A stretch of 64,000 nucleotides of DNA from Eubacterium sp. (lineage in GTDB: Bacteria; Bacillota; Clostridia; Lachnospirales; Lachnospiraceae): the NCBI GenBank assembly GCA_021769425.1, contig JAETSX010000016.1, forward strand, positions 1-64,000, written 5' to 3'. A program made the position numbers and the translations under genes. How positions within the stretch are numbered: the first letter of the stretch is position 1; each line of letters opens with the position of its first letter. The notes beneath the pieces were generated by a model. That model ran no database searches. It had not been told where the DNA came from and saw nothing but the letters and a program-made list of their open reading frames with translations. This document shows positions 24,970 through 33,733 of this stretch, piece by piece.

Positions 24970-26732
24970 ATGTAACAGGTAAAATATATGGAATTAACGG
25001 GCCGATTATCACCATTTTGGGCAATCTGGGATTTAAAATGTCTGAGATGGTTTATGTGGGAGAACACCGGCTGGTGGGAGAAGTGATTGGGCTGACAAAA
25101 GAGCGGACAACCATCCAGGTGTTTGAGGAGACGACCGGGCTGAAGCCCGGAGAATTGGTGGAGGGCGCCGGACGGGCCCTTTGCGTGACGCTGGCGCCGG
25201 GAATTATTACCAATATTTTTGACGGAATTGAGAGGCCTCTGCAGTTAATTGGAGAACAGTCAGGCGCCTATATTCCCCGGGGCGTCAGTGTGGATTTGTT
25301 AGATCGGGAAAAGAAATGGGATGCAAAGATTACCGTGAAGGCAGGAGATATACTGACACCCGGAATGATTATCGCAGAGGTGCCGGAGACGCCTGCTATT
25401 GTACACAAGGTTATGGCGCCTCCGGGAGTGGAAGGCACTGTCATAAGCGCAGCGGAAGACGGTGCGTACACCATAGAAGAAACCCTGGTCGTGATTCGCA
25501 CCAGGACCGGGGAGGAACAGAACCTTACCATGACCCAGCAGTGGCCCATCCGCATTCCCAGGCCCATTCAGCGGAGGTATCCGGCGGATCGCCTGCTGGT
25601 AACTGGACAGCGGATTTTGGATACGCTCTTTCCCATTGCAAAGGGCGGAACTGCCGCAATTCCGGGAGGGTTTGGAACTGGAAAGACCATGACCCAGCAT
25701 CAGCTTGCCAAGTGGTCTGACGCAGATATTATCATTTATATCGGATGCGGCGAGCGGGGAAATGAGATGACCAATGTATTAGAGGAATTTTCCCGGTTAG
25801 TGGACCCCAAAACGGGAAATCTTCTGATGGATCGGACCACACTGATTGCAAACACCTCCAATATGCCGGTGGCGGCGCGTGAGGCAAGCATTTACACCGG
25901 CATTACTCTGGCCGAGTATTACAGGGATATGGGCTATCATGTGGCGATTATGGCAGATTCCACTTCCCGCTGGGCAGAAGCGCTGCGTGAGCTTTCGGGA
26001 CGTCTGGAAGAAATGCCGGCGGAAGAAGGATTTCCGGCTTATCTGGCAAGCCGGCTCTCTGCCTTTTATGAACGGGCCGGATATGTGGAAAACTTAAACG
26101 GCACAGACGGAAGCGTTACGATTATCGGGGCGGTTTCTCCCCAGGGCGGTGATTTTTCCGAGCCGGTAACTCAGAATACCAAACGTTTTGTCCGCTGTTT
26201 CCTGGCGCTGGACAAATCTCTGGCTTATGCAAGGCATTATCCTGCCATCAACTGGCTGACCAGCTATACCGAATACCTGAATGATTTGGAAGGATGGTAC
26301 GGGGCCAATGCAGGGGCGGATTTTATCCCTTGCCGGAATGAGCTCTTGAATATCCTTACCACAGAGAGCCGTTTGAATGAGATTGTAAAGCTAATCGGAA
26401 GCGATGTGCTGCCGGATGACCAGAAGCTGATTCTGGAAATTGCAAGAGTGATCCGGCTGGGCTTTCTGCAGCAGAATGCATTTCATGAGGAAGATACCTT
26501 TGTTCCCCTGGAAAAACAGCTTCGGATGATGAAGGTAATCCTGTATCTCTATGACAAATGCAAAGAACTGATTGAAATGGGAATGCCTATGGCGCTGCTC
26601 CGGGAAAACAGTATTTTTGAGAAAATTATTGCCATCAAATACGATGTGGCCAATAAAGATCTGTATAAATTTGATGAATACCGGCAGATGATCGATGAAT
26701 TTTACCGGGGTCTGCTGGAAACCAATGCATAG
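24966..26732 (+). CDS. ntpA: V-type ATPase catalytic subunit A
   Basis: Catalytic subunit that hydrolyses or makes ATP. The protein has 588 residues, normal length. It has a beta-barrel N-terminus, the A-type non-homologous bulge region, and a P-loop reading GGFGTGKT (about 234-241), where most homologues have GPFGSGKT or GPFGAGKT. Walker B and the catalytic Glu lie in the ERGNEM and [14 protein letters not shown] blocks. All major motifs of an active subunit are present. It is coupled to subunit E upstream and followed after 10 bases by subunit B. Confidence 0.96.
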   Translation: MNVTGKIYGINGPIITILGNLGFKMSEMVYVGEHRLVGEVIGLTKERTTIQVFEETTGLKPGELVEGAGRALCVTLAPGIITNIFDGIERPLQLIGEQSGAYIPRGVSVDLLDREKKWDAKITVKAGDILTPGMIIAEVPETPAIVHKVMAPPGVEGTVISAAEDGAYTIEETLVVIRTRTGEEQNLTMTQQWPIRIPRPIQRRYPADRLLVTGQRILDTLFPIAKGGTAAIPGGFGTGKTMTQHQLAKWSDADIIIYIGCGERGNEMTNVLEEFSRLVDPKTGNLLMDRTTLIANTSNMPVAAREASIYTGITLAEYYRDMGYHVAIMADSTSRWAEALRELSGRLEEMPAEEGFPAYLASRLSAFYERAGYVENLNGTDGSVTIIGAVSPQGGDFSEPVTQNTKRFVRCFLALDKSLAYARHYPAINWLTSYTEYLNDLEGWYGANAGADFIPCRNELLNILTTESRLNEIVKLIGSDVLPDDQKLILEIARVIRLGFLQQNAFHEEDTFVPLEKQLRMMKVILYLYDKCKELIEMGMPMALLRENSIFEKIIAIKYDVANKDLYKFDEYRQMIDEFYRGLLETNA

Positions 26733-26742
26733 GAGGGTGGAT

Positions 26743-28110
26743 ATGTCAATTGAATATTTAGGATTAAGTGAAATCAATGGCCCCCTGATTGCATTGGAGG
26801 GGGTAAAGAACGCCTTTTTTGAAGAAATGGTGGAATTCGTGGTGGAAGGCGGCAAACGCAAAAAAGGGAAAATTGTGGCCCTGGACGAAGATAAGGCAGT
26901 GATTCAGGTCTTTGATACCACCGATGAAATGTCTTTGAAAAACACCCATACCAGGTTAAGCGGCCATCCCATGGAAATCGGCCTGTCGCCGGAGATTTTG
27001 GGAAGAACTTTTAACGGCCTGGGAGAACCCATAGACGGTCTGGGAAGAATCAACCCGGAGGTAACCCTGGATGTAAACGGGCTGCCCTTAAATCCCTGTG
27101 TCAGAGAATATCCAAGAAACTATATCCAGACGGGAATCTCTGCCATTGATGCATTGACCACATTGATTCGGGGTCAGAAGCTTCCGATTTTTTCCGGAAA
27201 CGGACTGCCCCACGATCAGCTTGCAGCCCAGATTGTGGAACAGGCGTCTCTGGGGGAAGGATCCAAGGAGGAGTTTGGCATTGTGTTTGCCGCTATGGGC
27301 GTCAAATACGATGTGGCAGAATTTTTCCGCAGGAGGTTTGAGGAAAGCGGGGTAAGTTCCCATGTAACCATGTTTCTGAACCTGTCCAATGACCCGGTGG
27401 CGGAACGTCTGATTACCCCGAAGGTGGCGCTGACTGCGGCGGAATATCTGGCGTTTGAGAAGAATATGCATATTCTGGTTATCCTTACGGACATGACTTC
27501 TTTTGCGGAAGCCATGCGTGAAGTATCCGCTTCCAAAGGAGAAATCCCCAGCCGGAAAGGATATCCCGGATATCTTTACAGTGAATTGGCTACTTTGTAT
27601 GAGAGAGCCGGAATTGTTCAGGGAAGAAGCGGAAGCGTAACCCAGATTCCGATTCTTACCATGCCCAATGACGATATCACCCATCCCATTCCCGACCTGA
27701 CCGGGTATATTACCGAGGGACAAATTGTACTGGAGCGTTCCCTGCATCAGAAGAATGTCTATCCTCCTATTAACGTGCTGCCTTCCCTGTCCCGTCTGAT
27801 GAAAGACGGCATCGGGGCGGAATACACCAGGGAGGATCATCAGGATGTGGCAAATCAGCTCTTTTCTTCCTATGCCCGTGTAGGGGAGGCAAGAGATCTG
27901 GCAAGCGTTATCGGTGAAGATGAACTGTCGGATACAGATAAGAAATATCTGGAATTCGGCGTGGGCTTTGAGCAGGAATTTGTGGCTCAGGGGGTCAGTG
28001 AAAACCGGACCATTGAAGAAACTCTGGACATTGGCTGGAGACTTCTGCATATCCTGCCCAAGGAGGAATTAGACCGGATTGACACAAAAATATTAGAAAA
28101 ACACTGGTGA
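26743..28110 (+). CDS. ntpB: V-type ATPase subunit B
   Basis: Regulatory, non-catalytic nucleotide-binding subunit of the head, 455 residues. The degenerate P-loop region reads FSGNGLPHD, as expected for B subunits. The [21 protein letters not shown] and [19 protein letters not shown] blocks are typical. The start at 26743 ([11 protein letters not shown]) follows AGGAGGGTGG and gives the usual N-terminus. A 16-codon extension overlapping subunit A is possible but unlikely. Confidence 0.96.
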   Translation: MSIEYLGLSEINGPLIALEGVKNAFFEEMVEFVVEGGKRKKGKIVALDEDKAVIQVFDTTDEMSLKNTHTRLSGHPMEIGLSPEILGRTFNGLGEPIDGLGRINPEVTLDVNGLPLNPCVREYPRNYIQTGISAIDALTTLIRGQKLPIFSGNGLPHDQLAAQIVEQASLGEGSKEEFGIVFAAMGVKYDVAEFFRRRFEESGVSSHVTMFLNLSNDPVAERLITPKVALTAAEYLAFEKNMHILVILTDMTSFAEAMREVSASKGEIPSRKGYPGYLYSELATLYERAGIVQGRSGSVTQIPILTMPNDDITHPIPDLTGYITEGQIVLERSLHQKNVYPPINVLPSLSRLMKDGIGAEYTREDHQDVANQLFSSYARVGEARDLASVIGEDELSDTDKKYLEFGVGFEQEFVAQGVSENRTIEETLDIGWRLLHILPKEELDRIDTKILEKHW

Positions 28111-28119
28111 GGTGACTAG

Positions 28120-28737
28120 ATGGATCCCAATACATTTCCAACAAAAGGTAATTTAATGCTTGCGAAAAATTCCCTGGCGCTGTCCAGACAGGGCTATGAG
28201 TTGATGGATAAGAAGCGGAATATCCTGATTCGGGAATTGATGGAGCTGATCGAGCAGGCCACGGATATTCAAAAAGAGATTGACGTAACCTTTACCAGCG
28301 CTTATCAGGCATTGCAGAAAGCCAATATCCAGATGGGCATTCATGAAGTGGAGGTGTTAAGCTTCAGTGTGCCGGTGGAAAATTCCATATCCATTAAGCG
28401 CAGAAGCGTTATGGGGACGGAGATTCCAAAAGTGGAATATGAAGCCCGGGAATTAAAGCCCTCTTATCCTTTTTACGGGACGAAAATGTCTCTGGATGAA
28501 GCCTGTGAGAAATTCCAGAAGGTGAAGGAATTAACCATACGTCTGGCGCAGGTGGAAACCTCCGCCTACCGCCTGGCCTATAATATCAAGAAAACCCAGA
28601 AGCGCGCCAATGCCCTGCAGAATATCACCATTCCCAAATATGAGACATTGACAAAGAGCATACAGAGTGCGCTGGAGGAAAAAGAAAGAGAAGAATTTAC
28701 CAGGTTGAAAGTGATTAAGCGGATGAAGAGCCGATAA
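28120..28737 (+). CDS. ntpD: V-type ATPase subunit D (central shaft)
   Basis: Central rotor shaft of 205 residues: an N-terminal helix (PTKGNLMLAKNSLALSRQGY) and a C-terminal helix (IKKTQKRANALQNITIP) that form the long antiparallel coiled coil inside the head. It is the last gene of the ATPase operon, 9 bases after subunit B. No ntpJ-type potassium transporter follows, unlike in Enterococcus. A MoxR-type gene begins 57 bases later without a clear terminator between. Confidence 0.93.
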   Translation: MDPNTFPTKGNLMLAKNSLALSRQGYELMDKKRNILIRELMELIEQATDIQKEIDVTFTSAYQALQKANIQMGIHEVEVLSFSVPVENSISIKRRSVMGTEIPKVEYEARELKPSYPFYGTKMSLDEACEKFQKVKELTIRLAQVETSAYRLAYNIKKTQKRANALQNITIPKYETLTKSIQSALEEKEREEFTRLKVIKRMKSR

Positions 28738-28794
28738 AACAGGAGGGGCCGCCAGGGATGAAAGGGATGTCCTGAAAGAGGCTGTGGAAGAAAT

Positions 28795-29763
28795 ATGGAA
28801 AAAGCGGAAGAAATGCAAGCATACAGGCATCAAATGCCTGCATATGAAGTAATTAATGAAGTAAAAAAAGCGGTTATCGGAAAAGACGACTGCATTGTGA
28901 AAGCCGTGGCGGCGATTCTGGCAGGAGGGCATATTCTTTTGAACGACATTCCAGGGGTGGGCAAAACCACCCTTGCAATGGCTTTGTCCAAATCCATGTC
29001 CCTGCAGCAGAACAGAGTGCAGTTTACTCCGGATGTGCTGCCCTCGGATTTGACGGGCTTTTCCATATATCAAAGGGAATCCGGCGCTTTTGTCTATCAG
29101 CCGGGAAGCGTGATGTGCAATCTGCTGCTGGCGGATGAGATTAACCGGACTTCCCCTAAGACGCAGTCGGCTCTTTTGGAGGTGATGGAAGAGCGGAAAG
29201 TAACGGTGGACGGAGTCAGCCGGAATGTTCCTTCTCCGTTTATTGTGATTGCCACCCAGAATCCCGTGGGGAGCGCAGGAACCTGGATGCTGCCGGAGGC
29301 TCAGCTTGACCGCTTTATGGTTTGTCTGCAGCTTGGGTATCCCAGTATGGAGGATGAAATTGACATTCTGAAAGGAAAGCAGGGCAAGGAAGAGACAGAG
29401 ACGGTAATTACCCGGGAGGAGTTGCTTGAAATGCAGCAGTGGGCAGATCAGACGTTTGTGCAGGAAGAGATTTATCAATATATCGGAATATTGGTAAACG
29501 CTACCAGGAACCATCCGATGGTGGAGCTTGGAATCAGCCCCAGAGGCTCTCTGAATATTCTGCAGATGGCAAAAGCCCTGGCTTTTCTGCGGCAGAAGGA
29601 TTATGTGGTTCCGGAGGATGTAAAAGATGTGTTTCTATCCGTCTGCAGCCACCGGATGGTATTAAATGCCAAGGCAAGAGTGGCCCGTATGGATGCGGAG
29701 CAGGTGTTAAAGGAAATTTTAAGGACTGTGCCGATACCGAAAGCGATAAAGGGAAGAAAATGA
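28795..29763 (+). CDS. MoxR-family AAA+ ATPase
   Basis: Cytoplasmic AAA+ ATPase of 322 residues. Walker A is GVGKTT (about 60), Walker B is LLLADEINR, sensor 1 is ATQNP, and the late GISPRG block is typical. MoxR proteins work as chaperone-like ATPases with DUF58 and von Willebrand domain partners. The next genes, DUF58 and a transmembrane transglutaminase, make the common MoxR-DUF58-TgpA set, often linked to envelope or protein-complex maturation. It is coupled by overlapping stop and start to a micro-ORF and through it to the DUF58 gene. Confidence 0.93.
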   Translation: MEKAEEMQAYRHQMPAYEVINEVKKAVIGKDDCIVKAVAAILAGGHILLNDIPGVGKTTLAMALSKSMSLQQNRVQFTPDVLPSDLTGFSIYQRESGAFVYQPGSVMCNLLLADEINRTSPKTQSALLEVMEERKVTVDGVSRNVPSPFIVIATQNPVGSAGTWMLPEAQLDRFMVCLQLGYPSMEDEIDILKGKQGKEETETVITREELLEMQQWADQTFVQEEIYQYIGILVNATRNHPMVELGISPRGSLNILQMAKALAFLRQKDYVVPEDVKDVFLSVCSHRMVLNAKARVARMDAEQVLKEILRTVPIPKAIKGRK

Positions 29764-29834
29764 GAAGCAGGCTTTTGTTTGCTCTGTTGGCTATGGATAT
29801 GGTGAGAATGAAAGCGGCAAAGGAAAGAAAATGA
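29760..29834 (+). CDS. possible coupling micro-ORF, 24 residues
   Basis: ATG at 29760 overlaps the MoxR stop (AATGA), and its own TGA at 29832 overlaps the DUF58 start codon (ATGA at 29831). The frame encodes a short basic hydrophobic peptide starting MRSRLLFALLAMDMVRM. The sequence AAGAAAATGAGAA occurs at both ends, so it may have arisen by a small duplication of the start region. Possibly only a ribosome bridge rather than a functional peptide. Confidence 0.35.
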   Translation: MRSRLLFALLAMDMVRMKAAKERK

Positions 29835-31036
29835 GAAATAAACTGTTCTATATGCTTGCGGCGGCAGGCATAGGTTATGTGGCGATTATTTATAACAGTA
29901 AAGGATTTCTGATGTTGTTTGGGGCTGCAGTATTACTGCCGCCTTTTTTGCTATACATGCTGTGGTATGCCGGAAAGCGAATGGAATGCGAACTTTTGTT
30001 TTCTCCTTATCCGGAGGAAGACGGCAGATACCGGGTCAGCCTTCTGGTAAGCAATCACAGCCCGTTTTATCTGGCGGAAGTCCGTGCAAAGATAGCGCTG
30101 AAACCTCTGGAAGACAGCAAAACGGCCCCTTTTGGCAGAAAATTGGCAGGGCACAGGCGGAAAGTTTTCACAGTCCCTTCTCATTATGCGCAGCCTGTCG
30201 CGGAGCGGGCCGCATGGCCATCCATACTGTGGAAGTCGGAGACTTTCACAGTCAACATTTCAGGGAGAGCCGGCGCCGGAGAGAAAGTGAAGCTGGTTGG
30301 AACAGCAGGCAATCTGGATTTCGGGCTATGGCAGGCAGAATGCCGTTTTCTTGCCTGTTATGACTGTCTGGGACTTTTTAGCCGGAAAAAGAAAGTAAAG
30401 CAGAAAAAGCAGGTAATGATTTTTCCGGCGTGTTATGAGACAAATATTCAGGCAGGCATCCGAACCAGACTGTTTCTGGCAGATGGGGAAGTGTATCATC
30501 CCCAGACGAAAGGAGATGATCCGGCGGAGGTTTTAAATCTGAGAGGGTATCAGAAAGGGGATCGGCTGAACCGGATTCACTGGAAGCTGTCAGCCAGAAA
30601 TGAGGAATTAATTGTGGCGGATATGAGTATGCCCATTGGATGCAATGTGGCGCTGTTTTTAGACGCCTGCACGGATGCGATGGCACAGGAAGCGCGCCGG
30701 GCTTACTGGGAGGTGGTGAATACGGTTTCCCAGGGACTGCTGACGCAGGAGTGTTTCCATTATCTGGTGTGGTACAATGATAGGGAGCAGAGACTGCACC
30801 GCCGGGCTGTCCGGGAATTCCAGGATTTGACGGATTTTTGGAGTGAGATTTTAAAATACCGGATGGGGCGGTGCAGCTTTTCAAAGGAGTATGGACAGGA
30901 ATTCCGGGGTGAAAGCTACGTGACCGGAATTGTGTGGAATCAGGAACTGGAACTGTATTGTAATGGAGAGTTTCTGGTGAAAGCGGAACCGGGACGGGTG
31001 AAGGAGCAGATGCTTGAGCTGGAGTTGACAGTATGA
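29831..31036 (+). CDS. DUF58 protein carrying an in-frame repeat insert
   Basis: Membrane-anchored partner of MoxR ATPases, 401 residues. Two hydrophobic segments near the N-terminus (about 5-45) precede a beta-rich region. The DUF58 signature is KGDRLNRIHWKLSARNEELIV (about 240). Residues 113-141 contain exactly one 78-bp repeat unit: FTV is repeated at both ends and the 26 added codons keep the frame. Without the insert the text reads KVFTVNISGRAG, consistent with a normal strand. Whether the insert is tolerated or harms the protein cannot be told from sequence. It follows MoxR and is separated from its usual transglutaminase partner by the restriction cassette. Confidence 0.88.
   Translation: MRNKLFYMLAAAGIGYVAIIYNSKGFLMLFGAAVLLPPFLLYMLWYAGKRMECELLFSPYPEEDGRYRVSLLVSNHSPFYLAEVRAKIALKPLEDSKTAPFGRKLAGHRRKVFTVPSHYAQPVAERAAWPSILWKSETFTVNISGRAGAGEKVKLVGTAGNLDFGLWQAECRFLACYDCLGLFSRKKKVKQKKQVMIFPACYETNIQAGIRTRLFLADGEVYHPQTKGDDPAEVLNLRGYQKGDRLNRIHWKLSARNEELIVADMSMPIGCNVALFLDACTDAMAQEARRAYWEVVNTVSQGLLTQECFHYLVWYNDREQRLHRRAVREFQDLTDFWSEILKYRMGRCSFSKEYGQEFRGESYVTGIVWNQELELYCNGEFLVKAEPGRVKEQMLELELTV
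30166..30252 (+). repeat. 78-bp palindromic repeat, locus C (inside a coding region)
   Basis: One full unit. TTTCACAGT at 30166 and again at 30244 are exactly 78 bases apart. The middle carries CAGCCTGTCG, GCGGGCCGCATGGCC, TCCATACTGTGGAAGTC and GGAGACTTTCACAGT, the same order as in loci A and E. Its hairpin is partly decayed (GCCTGTCGCGGAGCGGGC has two central mismatches), as expected if coding limits what can change. The frame through it is open and continuous with the DUF58 gene. Confidence 0.92.
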
Positions 31037-31060
31037 TTTTTGCATATAAGGAGGAATATT

Positions 31061-31912
31061 ATGAATCCCATGATTAAGTACAGAGGCGGCAAATCCAAAG
31101 AGATTGCTCATTTTATCAGTCATATGCCGAAACAATATTCCAGATACATAGAACCTTTTTTAGGAGGAGGGGCTCTTTATTTTTATCTTCAGCCAGAAGA
31201 GGCAATTATCAATGATGTCAATTTTAAACTGTATTCGTTTTATAAAGAAATGCAGGAAAAGTATCCTGACGCCAGAATTCAATTGGATAGGCTGCAGAAA
31301 ATATATGAGGAAAACCAGGCGGCATATGAACGATTGAAGAAAGAATATCCGGACAAGAGAGTGGAAAATAAAAATGAATCTTTATATTATAGGATGCGGG
31401 ATGCATTTAATCATAAAATAGATACGGAGTATCTTGAATCTGTGGTGTATTTTTTTATAAATAAAACAGCATATTCGGGTATGATAAGATATAACGCAAA
31501 TGGAGAATATAATGTGCCTTTTGGCAGATATAAAAATTTTAATACGAAATTAATTACGTATGAGCATTACGAACTTTTGCAGAGGACGGAAATATACAAT
31601 TATGACTATTCAAGAATATTTGAATATTCTCAAAAAGAAGATTTTATTTTCCTGGATCCGCCGTATGATTGTATTTTTAGCGATTATGGAAATGACAATT
31701 ATAGAGATGGATTTGGAGAAGATGAACATAGAAGGCTGGCAAATGATTTTAAAAATTTGTCAGCAAAGGCATTGCTGGTTATTGGGAAAACGCCATTGAC
31801 ACAAGAATTATATGGCAAATCTATTGTAGAAGAATATGATAAAACGTATGCGGTTAATATCAGAAACCGATTTAAATCAGATGCGAAGCATATTATAGTG
31901 ACAAATTATTAG
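31061..31912 (+). CDS. D12-class adenine-N6 DNA methyltransferase
   Basis: Dam-like methyltransferase of 283 residues. The SAM-binding motif I is EPFLGGGALYF (about 31-41), the N-terminal KYRGGK block is typical of the D12 class, and the catalytic motif is FLDPPYD (about 200). It is followed after 14 bases by an AlwI-type restriction gene, so it should be the protecting enzyme. Methylating GATC would cover both strands of the AlwI site GGATC; that specificity is inference. AGGAGG lies 6 bases before the ATG. Base use is clearly more AT-rich than the flanking genes, in keeping with horizontal gain. Confidence 0.9.
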   Translation: MNPMIKYRGGKSKEIAHFISHMPKQYSRYIEPFLGGGALYFYLQPEEAIINDVNFKLYSFYKEMQEKYPDARIQLDRLQKIYEENQAAYERLKKEYPDKRVENKNESLYYRMRDAFNHKIDTEYLESVVYFFINKTAYSGMIRYNANGEYNVPFGRYKNFNTKLITYEHYELLQRTEIYNYDYSRIFEYSQKEDFIFLDPPYDCIFSDYGNDNYRDGFGEDEHRRLANDFKNLSAKALLVIGKTPLTQELYGKSIVEEYDKTYAVNIRNRFKSDAKHIIVTNY

Positions 31913-31926
31913 ATGGGAGAAATTGT

Positions 31927-33606
31927 ATGGCATATTTAAAAAGTAAAACGCTATTTTTCACTACGTCCCCTAGAACGCCACTGAAAATGATTCCAGAAAT
32001 AGAAACGCTTGCGAAAGGCTTTGAAGGCAGAGTGTGGAATACAGATACACAGATTGCGTTTATTGAGAAATTGGCAGAAGGAAAGGATTTTCAGGGGGAG
32101 GGTTCAGGGAAAGAAATGGCTTTCAGTGCGAGAGATCGTATTAATCGCGCACCGAAAGCTTTAGGATTTCTTGATCTGAAGCCAACGATAAAATTGACAG
32201 AGCCCGGAAAGAGGCTGATTAGTGGAAAGAGGACAGAAGAAGTTCTGCTTCGGCAGTTATTGAAATTTCAGCTGCCGTCTCCGTATCATAAAGAACCAAA
32301 GCAATTGGAAGGGATATTTGGGGTAAAACCATATTTGGAAATTTTTAGATTGATTTATGAATTGGGAACGTTAAGCTTTGATGAATTAATGATTTTTGGC
32401 ATGCAATTAACCCACTATGAGAAATTTAATGATATTGCAGATGAAATCAGGCGGTTCAGGAGAATGAAAGCGTATGCTAAAGCCGGTTATAAAGTATTTC
32501 GCGGTGAATGCATGCGTAAAGAAGTAGAAAAGATTTTTCAGGAAGAGATTGATTCCGGAAAAACACAGACAAGAGAATCGAAAGACAAGTCATTAGATAA
32601 GTTTGTAAGGACCAAGGCAAGGAATTTGCGTGATTACACAGACGCGTGTTTCAGGTATCTGCGTGCAACAGGCATGGTTGAAATATCTCAAAGAGGGCAT
32701 TCGCTGTCAATTATGCATGAGAAGAAAGAAGAGGTGGAATTCTTTTTAAATGATGTGGATAGAAAACCAGTATTTGTATATGATGAGGTAAAGTATAAGG
32801 ATTACTTATTTGATGCGTCTTTGCCAATATTGTATTCCGATGACAAGGAACGGCTATTGACACAAGTTTCTGAATTTATGGAACCGTCGGTTGATTTAAC
32901 TCAAATTACGGCCGGACAGTTGAAGGATAAATTAGAGGAACTGATTCAAAACAGAAAAGCAGCGATTATTGAGAGGCAGGTGAGAGATTTAAAAGAATAT
33001 AAAGAGTATAGTGATATCATGAAAGTCTATCATGAAATTAAGGATAATTTGTTGTATGATGCGCCATTGATGATGGAATGGAATACATGGCGGGCGATGA
33101 CGATGCTTGATGGCGGTAATATAAAAGCAAACTTAAAACTGGATGATAGAGGGCAGCCCATGTCAACTGCCCAAGGAAATATGGCAGATATTATTTGTGA
33201 TTATGGGGATTTTGGAGTGGCAGTAGAGGTTACTATGCAATCAGGCCAAAGACAATACGAAATGGAAGGGGAACCAGTTTCAAGACATTTGGCTAAGCTG
33301 AAAAAAGATACTGGAAAAGAGGCGTATTGCTTGTTTATAGCTCCCAAAATTAATGAGTCATGCATTGCATATTTTTATGCATTACATATAGTGAATATTT
33401 CATTTTATGGTGGACAGTCTGTAATAGTTCCTTTGGAATTAGATGTGTTTATTAATATGGTGGAACAGTCATATGGGGCAGGATATGTTCCAGGTGCAGA
33501 TCAGATAAAAGGGATTTTTCAGTATTCTATGGAACAGGCGGAATTGGCGCAAGATGAAAATGAATGGTATGCAAAAGTAAAAAATAAAGTTTTGAATTGG
33601 TTGTAA
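31927..33606 (+). CDS. AlwI-family type II restriction endonuclease
   Basis: The protein has 559 residues. The N-terminus (KSKTLFFTTSPRTPLKMIPE and FSARDRINRAPKALGFLDLK) matches the AlwI restriction endonuclease family closely. The likely PD-(D/E)XK-type catalytic core is near NMADIICDYGDFGVAVEVT with a following Gln/Glu-rich segment (about 415-450). AlwI recognises GGATC and cuts outside the site. It is co-oriented with the methyltransferase and AT-rich like it. Its stop codon is followed within one base by a 78-bp repeat unit. The gene looks intact, so the system may be active. Confidence 0.9.
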   Translation: MAYLKSKTLFFTTSPRTPLKMIPEIETLAKGFEGRVWNTDTQIAFIEKLAEGKDFQGEGSGKEMAFSARDRINRAPKALGFLDLKPTIKLTEPGKRLISGKRTEEVLLRQLLKFQLPSPYHKEPKQLEGIFGVKPYLEIFRLIYELGTLSFDELMIFGMQLTHYEKFNDIADEIRRFRRMKAYAKAGYKVFRGECMRKEVEKIFQEEIDSGKTQTRESKDKSLDKFVRTKARNLRDYTDACFRYLRATGMVEISQRGHSLSIMHEKKEEVEFFLNDVDRKPVFVYDEVKYKDYLFDASLPILYSDDKERLLTQVSEFMEPSVDLTQITAGQLKDKLEELIQNRKAAIIERQVRDLKEYKEYSDIMKVYHEIKDNLLYDAPLMMEWNTWRAMTMLDGGNIKANLKLDDRGQPMSTAQGNMADIICDYGDFGVAVEVTMQSGQRQYEMEGEPVSRHLAKLKKDTGKEAYCLFIAPKINESCIAYFYALHIVNISFYGGQSVIVPLELDVFINMVEQSYGAGYVPGADQIKGIFQYSMEQAELAQDENEWYAKVKNKVLNWL

Positions 33607-33692
33607 AGTAAACTGCCATCTTGCGTGATCTGCCCTTTGATGGGCCGTATGGCCATCCATACTGTAGAAGTCGGAGGCTTTTAGAGTAAACG
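33607..33692 (+). repeat. 78-bp palindromic repeat, locus D (diverged unit)
   Basis: AGTAAACTGCCATCTTGCG begins directly after the restriction-gene stop codon, followed by TGCCC/TGGGCC, GTATGGCCATCCATACTGT, GAAGTCGGAGGCTTTTAGA and GTAAAC. It is more diverged than the other copies, with the first hairpin reduced. It marks the right boundary of the restriction cassette. Confidence 0.8.
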
Positions 33693-33733
33693 CGATGTAA
33701 CAATCGGATTTAAAAAGGAAAGCGGAGAAGAAA

